Assembly (NCBI RefSeq): GCF_900496995.4
Contig: NC_044005.1
Span: 18,729,363-18,793,362 of the forward strand
DNA from: Aquila chrysaetos chrysaetos
Lineage: Eukaryota > Chordata > Aves > Accipitriformes > Accipitridae
DNA length: 64,000 nucleotides
Direction of reading: 5' to 3'
The translations under genes were made by a program, and so were the position numbers. The notes under the pieces are model-generated. The model worked only from the letters and a program-made list of their open reading frames with translations. It did no database searches and was not told the DNA's origin. Of the stretch, positions 47,201-58,300 are shown piece by piece (the stretch's first letter is position 1; each line of letters opens with the position of its first letter).

Positions 47201-50200
47201 ACCTGCACCAAGTGGTTTATCATACTCGGATGCTTCTTTGAAGCTTTCAGTATATGTTACTTTAAACATGCACATTTACTTTAAACATCTGATTCTTTTC
47301 TTTTTAATACTGCTGCAATGTCACTGATGTCAGTGGAATGATCTCTGACTGTATTACACATAAAGGGGAAGGAGAATCGGGACCTGAGGTTACAACCAGT
47401 TTGCTGTGAAGAGCCAAGGGTAGGAGTCAGCTGAGGAAATGGTGCTCAGTTCTTGAGGTATGTGAGGCTAGCGCTCCATTTTGGGATGAAGCAGAAGTAA
47501 GGGACAACTCTCAGAACTGAAAGCACATAAAGTAGTTGAGGTTTTAGCAGAGCTTGAGAGGTATCTCCCAACACTGCATCTCTAAATGGAAGAAATCTTG
47601 GAACAAGCCTTCTCTCTGGGAGATTTCCACTGTTCTGAGTAAGAAGTAAGGGATCCTTCAGGCTGAGAAGCAAAACCACAGAGATCCAAGGCTTTGAAAG
47701 TTACCAGGTTTCTCAACTTTCTGATGAACCACATGGTGTCTGCTGTTGGAACTCTACCATACTTGCTGCTGTGACCAGGCTTTAGCCTTTATGTCTGGAG
47801 GAATTACAACCAAAGATGAAGAACCAGAAGAAAATTTTTAAAATCCAGTTTCTTCATTCTCCTGTTTTATGATTCTAAGGGCTACTTCACAGAACAGGTG
47901 AAAATTCCCCACAAAAAAAAAAAAAAAATGGAAAGAAGTTTCATTTCTTGACCCTCTTACCTAGTGGGTTCTTTGGGGATTTCCAATTTTAAAAAAATCA
48001 CAATTAAATCTGGTCTTCCCCTCAGAAAACTATACTTCCCTAAATATTTCATCAAATGTTAACAGAGCAGATCTGATACGGGGAAAAGAAAGGGAAAAAC
48101 AATGATCCACCATTATTTGGCAGTGCAATGCTAGGAAGCTTCCTTTTCTTGTACTTCATTGAATGGCCTTCTATATATGCATCTCGGGCTGGGCAGCAAC
48201 CTCTTTACTGTCATCATGATACTGGGGAAAACCTCTTCAGATACGATCTGAAAAGTAGGATGGGATGAGAACAGCTTTTTACAAACAGCTGAGCAGTAAA
48301 ACTTGCTGCTTAAAGCTGCATATGGTAAGAGATGGACATCATTGTAGAGATGGCACAGAGCCATCATGTCACCTCTAAGGATAGTGCGTCCTTCTTTGTG
48401 TCACTTGTGAAGCTTAGATTGCACTGAGTCCTCATGAGAAGGACAAGATGCAGCTGGCAAGGTGCTCCAAAATAGTAAGCTGGGACGGGTTGCAACTTGA
48501 ATTTTAACAGGAATGGAGGATCTCCGTAAAATCTGAGCTATATACGTCAAGGCAAATTCAGCTTTCAGTCTACATCTGAATGCATCAAGTCTGTGGAGTC
48601 TAATGAGCTGAATCGAGGTAACAGGAAGAAAAACTTGTTCCCACTTCTTCAAATCCTTTAGGAGGAGTCCGCTCTCAGAAAGGGACAAACAGCTCTCTGT
48701 GGGGCACATTACACAGATCATTGCTTATGTGTCAACTCGGAAAGGAAATACTAGGAGCAGGCCAGCAAAACCAAAACTGCTTGTCTCCAGAACAGCTGGG
48801 ACTGGGGATTCTCAAATGGCAGGGGAATTACAGCTGCTCCTTTTGAAGGGCACTGGAAGGGCACCAGCTCTGCTCCATTTCGTGCAGACTCAGAGCAGGT
48901 AGCTATCAGGAGGATTCACCTCCTTGTCTGCGATGTTCAGTAGCAAGCTGAAACCTCCTTTTAGCAAGCACAGAAGAACTAAAGAGGGACTTCCTGAAGT
49001 TAAAGACTAGATGCCTGAAAAATCCCTGCCAGTCTACAGCGGTCCTCAGGCTATGCAGCTGGCATGCTTTACACACTCTCAGGAAGTATAACACCAGACT
49101 TTCAACTGAGTTGCATACCACAGCAAGATAATGTCTCTGGGGGAGCTCAGAAGTCTCCTACCCTGACACTTACAGAATACCCAGGAAGAGTGAAGGGCAC
49201 TTCATTAAGCTAAGGTAATTCAGACATACCAGGGTACTTAGAAAGGAAGCTCAGATTCTAGTCTTTTAAGGCATTCGGACAACATAAAATTTTATTTCCT
49301 AAAAAAGTTTAGAAAGCAGTTGGAGTAAAGCAGAGACAATAAATCAAAGCTAATGTATTAGGTTACTCTGAGGCACAGAAGATTTACCATCTACCCTTGC
49401 ACCGGATATAGTCCTTTGGCTTTAGTAACAGGAATTCTATTTCTTCTAAACTCAAAAGCCAGGCTACTTACCCTAAATGAGAAAGGAAGCAAAAGCATGA
49501 CTGTTTCCATGCCCAGTGTGTTTCTGTCAAAACAGTGCAGGATGGAGAACTGAGAGGCTTTCTACAGATCAACACTGACAGAACTCAAGCTAAAAATAAT
49601 GTGAATATCCACCATAGGAATGCATCAGCCTCATGGCCGCTGGGATTGCTGCACACGTGATGGCAGTTCTCCTGCTTTTTGAATGAGAGCTAATTTTTAA
49701 TTATCCTCCTCCACTTATTTTGTAACTTGTATGAAAGTGGTGGAAACTGATTTAATTCTTGCTCCTACCAGAAAGCTGTGTCTCTGAACACATCCTTTGT
49801 GTTAAGTTAGTGATAAATTAGAAATAGCAAGCAAGTAAGTTTGAAAAACATGGCAGAAAAGTCTTTCTAGCTAGGCTAGCTCACAGTGAAATTTTTGTAC
49901 TACATTTTACTTTGCCTGTCCTCAAAGAAATCAGATTTTATGGCGCAGGACACAGGTCAAGAAGTATCATTTCTATAAATAAAATTTCTAGGATGGCAGG
50001 ATTAAATTTTTTAACTTTTATCCAAAGGAAAACTTCATCCTTTGAATCATCAAAAACCAATTCCCCACCATGCAAAACTTAAGCCCTAGGTCAACTTCAA
50101 ATAACTAAAGAAAAAAGTTTCCCCTCCCTGCAGCTAAGCCCTGCCCTTGTATTCTTAATCCAGACACCTGAAGTTGTGGCAAAAGGTTTGCTATTCCTGC

Positions 50201-51339
50201 CTTCATGCAGGAGCACTGTACACGTGCCTCATCTCTGCAATTGCATGCTCCAAGGTGCACGCAGATGAGAAAGAAAGCTTTCCTGGGGGGTATGCAGGAG
50301 CCAGGCAGGCAGCTGCGCTCGGTGCAGGAGCAACGCTGCAACAGCCTTTGGTTTTGTGCTTGAGATTAGAGCAGATTAAGAGATTCACTTGTCCCTCTGG
50401 CTTTAAAGTCTGTTTACGATGCAGAGGTATGCAAAGAAACATGAGAAGGAAAAAAATTCATTTGAACAACTGTCAAGGGGGAAGAAAGAAGCCACAACAT
50501 TGATCAGCGGAAACACAAGTGTTTTAGCAGAGAGTAAAACATATACCCCAGGGAGCTGGCTTTGGGGCAAAGCTCAGTGCCAGAGGATTTGGATGCATTC
50601 ATATAAATAAATAGCATGAAGTTATTGTGATGAACTCTTTCAAGTGCATGTTAATATGACTATCCTAAAATTCCCGTGTTTACAAGTATTTCTTGGAAAG
50701 TGGAAATCATATGCATTTACACCAAGGGCTGCATCAGACATGGCTGACTGTGAACTGGGTACCTTTTTGCTTGCTCACGGTAGACTTGGCTGTCTGATTG
50801 GGAAGAGCACTGATACCACCAGCCCCGAGACCCAGCTGCTTCCCAGAAACAGCGAGGCATTTAAAACAGTCAAACAGTTTAGGAGTAACCTGTTGTTCAG
50901 TATGACTGTATGAGGTGCATGAAAAGGTAATGTAGCAGATGTCAGATGCCTGGTGGGCCCCAAATTCGGTGGCAGAAATAGAGACAAGAGTCAGTCAGTT
51001 AACAAGGCTTAGTCTGTCAGTGCCTTGTGCTTTCCTCAGGACTTCCTCCTGGTGAAAGGCAGCTCCTCTCACTTGATGAAAGCGCTGGCCTGCTCATCTG
51101 AGGGTGTTTTATTTTCCTGTTGTGAGTCTGTAAATGATAACACAAGGTGCAGAACCACAGGGGGAGCTGAGGTAAAGAAGCCGCAGGAAATACTAACTGA
51201 ACTACACCGTAAAAGCAAGACCTGCTGCCGGTCACAAGAGGAACTTGCTCATTGCAAGTGAGATTACATAAACACTGGTGATCACAAGAGGATTCAGTAC
51301 AATAATCAGAACAAGACCAAAAAAGTGTAAAGAATTTAC
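44226..51339. other. RIN3 intron B-C, 5' part
   Basis: A 16-base A-run lies at 47,913-47,928. I see no gene, RNA or recognisable mobile element in the rest. Confidence 0.5.
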
Positions 51340-51454
51340 TTGATTTTTCTTCTTTAATGTTGTACTCCAGCACACTGGGAGCCTCGTTCTGCACTGGCAG
51401 GCGGACTGCAAGGACCATGTTGTTCATGTTACCCTCTCTCCTAACCAAGAATAT
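51340..51454 (-). CDS. RIN3: RIN3 exon B: SH2 domain with the FLVR motif
   Basis: A 115-nt exon encoding residues 63-100 and one base of 101. The acceptor is ctcctttttcag and the donor is gtaaat. It begins IFLVRREGN, the SH2 FLVR motif; its arginine (51,440-51,442) is the phosphotyrosine-binding residue. It continues NNMVLAVRLPVQNEAPSVLE and YNIKEEKS. The SH2 domain should therefore be able to bind phosphotyrosine, as reported for RIN proteins downstream of receptor tyrosine kinases. Mammalian RIN3 has two extra residues in the loop before VLEY. Confidence 0.95.
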
Positions 51455-51934
51455 CTGAAAAAGGAGAAAGGAATCAAGAGCTTAGCTACATTATGTGAGC
51501 TTCTGAACTTTAATTTAGGTCATTGGCAATGAAGTTTTTTATCAGTACAATCCACCTTTAAATGATCTTATTTTAGCTTCGTTCCACTTGGTTGAACTTT
51601 ACATGACAAAAATAATGAATAAAGGGACATTTCATCTGGGTGAAATTCAGACCTGTGAAGGAACCAGCAAAATTTCTATGCATCCCTGATGTCCCACTTA
51701 AGCTCAAGGCAAACTGTTTCACTAACTGAAGAGTATAAAGCTGTACTCGCAATTTGTCAAGTGATGCTCCTCACATAAGTGCCCGAAATCATGGACAATT
51801 CACCCTAGAATGTCCCAGTCCAGGTCTAAAGCAAAGAAGTCACTTGTACATTGAGAGGGAAAGGATTCAAATGTCCACAAGTGGAACATAAGGCTAAAGG
51901 CTCTGGTGGCCACAGTGTCTCATGGCAGAGTTTT

Positions 51935-52505
51935 TTCATGGGACCAGAAGATCATTCAGGCTGGCAGGGCCCCCAGGAGGGCTCTCGTCCAACCCCCTGG
52001 GTGAAGCCATGAGGCCAGACCAGGTTGCTCAGGGCTTTGTCCAGACAGGTCTGGAGAACCTCCAAGGGTAGAGGCTGCACAACCTCTTCAGGCAACCTGT
52101 CCCGCCACTTACTGTCCTCACAGGGAGAAAACGTTTCCCTGTGCCCGGTCTGAACCCCTCTGGTTTCAGTGTACGCCTGTCGCCTCTTGTCCTCCCACCA
52201 CGCAGTGCTGAGCAGAGCCTGGCTCCATCTTCTCCATGACCTCCCTGTAGGAACCGGGGGGCTGCTGCGTGGTCCCCCTGAAGCTGTCTCTCCTCCTGAT
52301 TGAACAAACCCTGGTCCCACAGGCTCTCCTCAGTGGGTCTGTGCTCATCTTGCTGCCCACCACCCCTGCAGGGCCTTTCCTGCAGAGTTGCCCAGCCAGG
52401 CAGTGCCAGCCCAGATCGCTGCCGGGGGTCTGCCTTCCCAGGGGCAGCGCTTTGCCTTTGTCCTGTTGAATTTCAGAAGGTTCCTACCAGCCCTGTCCTC
52501 CCAGC
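51935..52505 (-). mobile_element. CR1 LINE copy, 3' part
   Basis: The minus strand carries the CR1 ORF2 end (RLPEEVVQPLPLEVLQ, then CLDKALSNLVW) and the 3' untranslated region. It is 5'-truncated, with frameshifts. It lies in the RIN3 intron between exons A and B, in the sense orientation. Confidence 0.92.
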
Positions 52506-52554
52506 TTGTCTAAGATCCCTCCTGATGGCAGCACTGACTTCAAGTATATTGACT

Positions 52555-52905
52555 GTTCCCGAAATCACAGAGCAGATGTGCTTGGAAGGAACTCTGGAGA
52601 TCGTCTAGTCCAACCCCCATGCACAAAGACGGATCAACTACAGCAAGTCACTCAGGATTGTGTCTTTTTGGGTTTTTATTATCTCCAAGGATGGAGACTT
52701 TACAGGCTCTTGGGCAACCTGTTCCAATATTCAATCGTTCTGACAGTAAAAAGCTTTTCTTAATGTTTAAACAGAATTACCTGTGCTTCAATTTATGCCC
52801 ACTCTGCCTCATCCTTTCACTGGATACCACTGAGAATGGTCTGGCTCAATCTTCTGTACTCCCTCCCATCAGGTATTCATACACATTGATAAGAGGCCCC
52901 TGAGT
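52555..52905 (-). mobile_element. Second CR1 copy, 3' end, next to the first
   Basis: The plus strand shows the reverse complement of a CR1 3' end: atcacagagcagatg, ggagatcgtctagtccaacc, ccactgagaatggtctggc and a final cattgataagaggcccctga. It repeats the same portion found in the neighbouring copy, so these are two insertions in the same direction, or one nested in the other. An A/G-rich tract begins shortly after it. Confidence 0.88.
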
Positions 52906-52969
52906 CTTTAATTGGAACCAGTGGAACCACTGTAGACATTGGTTCCCACCAATGGGACCAGTGAAACTT

Positions 52970-53097
52970 AAAAAAAAAAAAGAAAAAGAAGAAAGAGGAA
53001 GGAAAAAAGAAAATAGAAAATAGAAAGAAAAAAGAAACAAAGAAACAAAGAAGCAAGAAGGCAGAAGACAAAAGACAATGGAAAAAAGAAAAAAATC
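52970..53097. repeat. A/G-rich low-complexity tract
   Basis: About 130 bp composed almost entirely of A and G (GAAA, GAAAGA and AAACAAAG units) on the plus strand. Confidence 0.9.
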
Positions 53098-55113
53098 TCA
53101 TTCTTTGTATTGTGTGAGCTCCTAAGTGTGTTTCTAATTAAAGCTCATTGTCAAGGATATTTTTAGCTTGTACCTTGAAGCTGCAGATACAAAGACAAAG
53201 TAATCTTCACATTCATCTGTTCTTTGATAGCAGGTTTTAGCAGGAGAGGGTCAAGGTACTTTTATAGAAACTGAATTAAAAAATTGGGCTAATTCTGGAG
53301 TCTGGATATTAATATTAGAAAGAAGTGTGAGTTGATGAAATGATTCATCAACTATAATGCAGTGGAAATCTATCAAGAAAACATTAATTTCTTGGACAGA
53401 GAAATCAAAAAAAGCTTGTCTAGAAGCCAGGACCTTTCTCTGCATGAGTCCCAGTCATAAGGGCACCTCCTGACACTTTGAAGCACCCACACTAAACACA
53501 CAGCTTTGGGGCAACTTCACAACCTCACACAGTGCTGTCATCTTAGGATCTGCCATTCATAAGAAGTTGAGCCCCATGGGCTCCGGTCCACCAGCAATGC
53601 AGCGAAAACCCAAATAAACACATAGCAAACAGGCACATGCCCAAAACAGGCCTCTTTCTAATACAGGGCAGCCCCCACCTTCTACATCACAGTAAGTATC
53701 TGCAGATAGGAAAAAGCCATAGAAGCTCTCCCTTCCCCAAGTCCTACCACCCATGTGACAGCATGGTCCCTCTAACCCACCTCGAGAGACTGCTGTGACC
53801 TGGGATCTCAGATGGCACTATCTCACATTGCATCGGTCAAGTGCTTCATCTGAAATTAAATTTAAGCAACGAGAGAAGTGAAACCTGGAAATGAATCACT
53901 TCTGTTTTCCTGAGCGGCACGACTGGTTGCCATGGCTCCAAAGGCTAAAATTGGACCATGCCTGTTCAGATGAGAGGGAGGTGGATCTTCTGAGCTGTAC
54001 CTAACCCTACTGCCTGGGTTAGGACTGGTACACAAACCAGTCTCTTCCATTTTCACCAGTGGTGGGAAAGGTGCAGTGCTGATTCGGCTTCAGGTGGGCT
54101 CAGCGTGGGCAGGAGAGCCTGCCCTTGCCGTGAGACACCTCTGATGCATCAGCTCTTCTCCTGCCTGCTTCAAGCTCCAGCTGAAGACTGTGCCTGAGGA
54201 TGGTGTGAGCAGGAGGAACAGAGGCAAGATTTATCCCCAAAGGCACTCAGAGGTGGGGAACGGCCCTGCCTGCAGGGAGTGACTAATGACCGAGGAGGCT
54301 CAGGGCCATACATAGCTATATCAGAGACAGTCACTCAGGTCTTCCTTTACAATCAGTGCAGAAAAACAAAGAGAATAATTTGCCCAACTTATTTGAGAAG
54401 TCTGGTTCAGGGTGAGGTGCACTGCACAGTCCAGGTTCGTCAGGTGAGTCCCACTGGAGGTTGTCATTTGGCTGTGCAAGCTTTTAGCCCTGGGATGGAC
54501 TGACTCAATGAAGAGACAGGTCCAAACCTCCTCAGAGTAGGAGTGAGTGAATTCCCCCTGTGCTCTGGTCATTTGCACCTGCCCTCCCCAAACCTGACCA
54601 GGACACCTACTCCCTGCCATGCCTCACCTCCTAGATCCTGGGAACGTGGAGCTCCCTTTCCTACAGAGCTGTTTTCCTTAAGCAAGCTCTGAGCTTTGCA
54701 CGAGTCTGCTATTTTCTAACACTCAGCTTATGGGGACCAGTTACCAATTACTGCAATAAAAATGACTCCCAGGAGCTCCCAGAATTTAAGGGCCTTTTCT
54801 TCAGGGATTTTTTTTTTTATTTTCCAAATTAGGATAGTCAACATACCTATGGGTATGGTGGTGAATGAGAAGGCATCTCCATGAATCTACATGCTAAGTA
54901 AATAAAACCAGAGACAAGATTTCTTGCTTCCCCAAAGCCATTATATCTGTCTTGCGCCATTGTGAGCGGCTTAAGCATCAAAAGGTAATGGAAACAGAGA
55001 GCATAGTCTGCTAAACATTTTTGCTTCCACATGAAAAAAAGCGCTGCTCTCCTAACCAGCTCCACCAAGGACAGGAAATGTGGTTATCTGAACTGAAACC
55101 ACTTTGGACTTAC
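53098..55113. other. RIN3 intron A-B, 5' part
   Basis: About 2 kb in which I see no gene, RNA or mobile element. Confidence 0.5.
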
Positions 55114-55300
55114 CCCTGCTGTTTCTTTGCCAAGTATTGCCCCAGCCCTTTCCTGGTTCATGTTCAGCTGAAGCCAGACAGGACAGGTCTTGATGAGTTT
55201 ATCAAGGATGCTGATCCCTGGAAGCGGGAGGCAGTTTCGCAGGGCAGTGGCCTGACAGAGATGTGTCTCTTTTCCCTCTTCGCTGGTATCTCTGACTGGC
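55114..55300 (-). CDS. RIN3: RIN3 exon A: N-terminal region and start of the SH2 domain
   Basis: I place the acceptor at gctgtgtttcag, so the exon is 187 nt: one base completing a codon of an upstream exon, then 62 codons. The donor ggg/gtaagt is strong. The first ~27 residues are acidic and poorly conserved (TSEEGKETHLCQ), matching the acidic stretch before the SH2 domain in mammals. Then GISILDKLIKTCPVWLQL begins the SH2 region, and the exon ends GKETAG, joining IFLVRR in exon B. No start codon in this exon fits, so translation begins in an exon further upstream, not found in this window. Confidence 0.9.
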
Positions 55301-58300
55301 CTGAAACACAGCAAGGGAGTCCCTTGTAAGAATATCTGCAAATGGGAAACCTGGGGGGAGTAAGGACTGTAAATGCAAACACACAGGCACACACAGAGGC
55401 ACTTACACACCAGGAGAGTTCCTCAAGGGGCGTCAGACCACAGACACCTTGCTATGACAGATGCAAACTGGGTGGGTGCACAGGCCTCGACAGACAGATG
55501 TGCCCCGTCCTAAGGACTATGGCCTCATGCTAATGATGCACACCTGGGTTTCAGACCACAGGCTTGCAGAGTGCTTTGTGCTGAGGTCTGTTGGTTTCAG
55601 CTCATCTATGTATGTTGCCTAAGCACAGGTACCCAGATTCAGAGGTAAGGGATGCAGAGAGGCAGCCAGCGCTGCAGAGGGTAGAGCATGCCTGTCTCCT
55701 GGACCCCATCCTCCAGCTGAAGGGTCAGAGCAATGTTTCATGGCTTCAAAGAGAGCAATGTGGCAGAGGAAAGGGGCCACAGACCTTGCCAGCAGCCAGG
55801 AATACACACACATGAAGCCACAGTGTCCGTCTGAGGTGTGCGGGGGCCAGGCAGCCTGCAGCTCACCCTGTAGCCATGCCACTGTCAGCACTTCTCTGAT
55901 CACAAAGGAGCTGTGATGGGCACCGGTGTGGTGTCTCACCCTGCTCTCAGAGCCCCTCGGAGGAAGCCTGCCAGCAGTAGCCAGGGTACCATCAGCTGCT
56001 CTCATGTTTTGGCAGCCACCCTCTGTGCCCAGCCTAGGTAGTCTGCAAAAAGGCATACTAAGACGTCTCACTGTTTAAAAATAACACCAAGTGCGCCCTG
56101 TTCACCACTGACGAGCGTGCACGGGTGCTGGTGGTTGCAGAGGTGGACGCTCCTCCACCCCTGCACCCAGGGAGTCACCGGTGGCTGATCATGGGGAGGG
56201 GGAAATCCTCTACCTCTGCTGTCACACACAGAGTACAGGAGGAGGAGCAGGAGGTGTTAGGATGCAGTCAGCAGCAAGTTATTCACTACAGAAGAGGTAT
56301 CTTTGCTGATTCCCAAAGGCTGATCTTCAGCAGCAGAATAATTCAGTGTGCTGCCCTGAAAACAGCCGTAGGTTGCTCAGCACGACACAGCAAGTCCTGC
56401 AGGACAAGCCTCAAAGGACACAGACATAGCAAACCCTTTCCCTATGCCAAGGCAGAGGAACGGGAGGGAGCACAGGAAACGTGGAGAAACACCAGAGAGA
56501 CCTTCAGGAGGGAGGAAATGAAGACTTGATTTCCCTCTTCTTTTCCTGCCACGTTTGTTATTTTGGCCAGTGCTAAAGACATAATTGGAAGCTCCAAAAA
56601 GATGCATGGGAGATGCTGAGTCACAAGAGAGGGGCCATCCTGCAGCACTACATGTTAGCAATACCCAGTCGCACCTTATGTCTCAGACCTTATTAGCTGT
56701 ACAAGACATAAGAATACTGAAATTATGCTGTTGAGAATATTAAAGATCTGGGACACACTCTCCTTTAGATTCTCGTTCTGATCAGAGACACAAAGAACTA
56801 ATTCTATTTATTTTTAGCCCCTGCAGTCTAATGGTAGACTGGTATTAAATGCTGGTTTCTAGCTATGGCGCTGATTCAATGAAGTATTTATACATGTGCT
56901 TAGCACTGCAGTCAGTGGAAATACTTGTGCTGAAAGATCTGGTGGTAACAGCTCTACTGGGTAAGACTATAGACTCATGGATACGGGCTTGTCATTCATT
57001 TGATTAATTGGTTTTAAAAGTAAAAAAATGTAGGAGAACATACACAATATACATTTTTCTGCACCAGTTTTGCTGCTTAGATATCAGAGCTGAAAAGAGG
57101 ACTCTCACTTTTGATTTGGCCTTATTTAAATTCTTTTTCCTTTTATTTTTAAAGATACAGATCTTAAAGTAGTACATTTCAAATAAGGTCAGACTTAAAA
57201 CTACTGAAAGAGAGTCCCTTCAAAGGCCTAACCTAACACAGCATGCCTATCCCAAAAGTTAGTTTTTATAAAAATAGCCTTTCAAATCCCAAAACCAACA
57301 GTGAGATTTTATTTTTAGTAGGATTTTTTCTTTTGCAACCCTACAGAGACAGCTTCCTTAGAAAATACATGTTCCTCCTCTGCAATCCCAGTTGCTGATT
57401 CAGGGTATTAGTCCATGGAATCTTGATTTTAATCAATCCATTTTCAAGATCATGACCAAGACAGTAAGAATAAGAGAACTGTGCTTAAAAAAGCAAATAG
57501 AAATAAGTGAAACACTGTATCTTCACTTGTGATAAAAGCCCAGCTTGTCACACAGGTGAGGAAATTTTTCAGATGCAACATCATATGATTTTAATCAGTA
57601 TCATCTGAACATATAGAGTAAAACAGTGGAGGAAAGCTGTTGGAAGTTAACCTGATTCATCTCTCGGTCACTTTCTTTACAGTAGAAACCAAAAGAAACG
57701 CCTAGTAACCATGCAAAAGGAAAACGTGTGTTGGATGGCAACATTCACACTCGGTAATGGGAAAGAAGTAATGAGCTGAAGGAAAAGAAAGGTGAGTTAT
57801 AATGAAATGTTCCATAACACTGTTAGCAAAAGCTACTCCCCAAATTAGTCACACAAGCATGAATTTGATCTTGCCAATGATGTATGAAACCTAGATCAAA
57901 AGGAGGCCAATGCTGATAATGTCTTGCTGCGGCACCAGAAGGTGACATGCATTGCAATAGCTCCAGTGATGCTGAACTTCGTTACCCATTAATTATATAA
58001 GGCGAAAAGGGCTAGCAAAGCACTGATGCTCAGGAATCCCACTGCCTGGAGGGAAATGAGGGATACCAACAAAGACAAGGAAGTAATACAAAGTAGCTTG
58101 GACCTGGTGAGCACCAGGCTGGCACGGTGTTCCCCATGGGGGAACCCAGGCTTGACGCAGGCAGAGGCACCCAGCCCTTTTCTCCCTCTGACAGGCATGT
58201 CGTCTGGATGGAGCCCTGCTCACAGCAGCAATGCGGGTTTGGCAACAAGAACAACAGACTGGTGAAGAAAAGTAACAGAACTGACCTTCCAATGCATGTG

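Larger units (their letters stand above)
6608..55300 (-). other. RIN3: RIN3 gene locus (nine coding exons visible, 5' end outside)
   Basis: Nine exons joined at AG/GT sites give one uninterrupted frame of 952 codons plus a stop. Junctions (phases) are 55,114/51,454 (0), 51,340/33,148 (1), 33,076/30,023 (2), 29,932/25,355 (1), 23,877/21,830 (1), 21,522/12,837 (1), 12,706/9,034 (1) and 8,871/6,916 (0). Mammalian RIN3 is about 985 residues, so only a short N-terminal piece is missing. The domain order SH2, proline-rich, RIN homology, VPS9, Ras-association identifies the RIN family. Details such as the VPS9 block KPYGADDFLPVLMYVLARSN and the C-terminus ending in an acidic/FL tail fit RIN3 rather than RIN1 or RIN2. 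The protein activates Rab5-family GTPases (Rab5, Rab31) on early endosomes and is controlled by Ras and tyrosine-kinase signalling. The ERV lies downstream in the same orientation. Confidence 0.95.

Noticed and set aside
55619-56071. 150-codon minus-strand frame upstream of RIN3 exon A
   Set aside because: Considered as the missing first exon, but it shows no similarity to the RIN3 N-terminus and no suitable phase-2 donor was evident.
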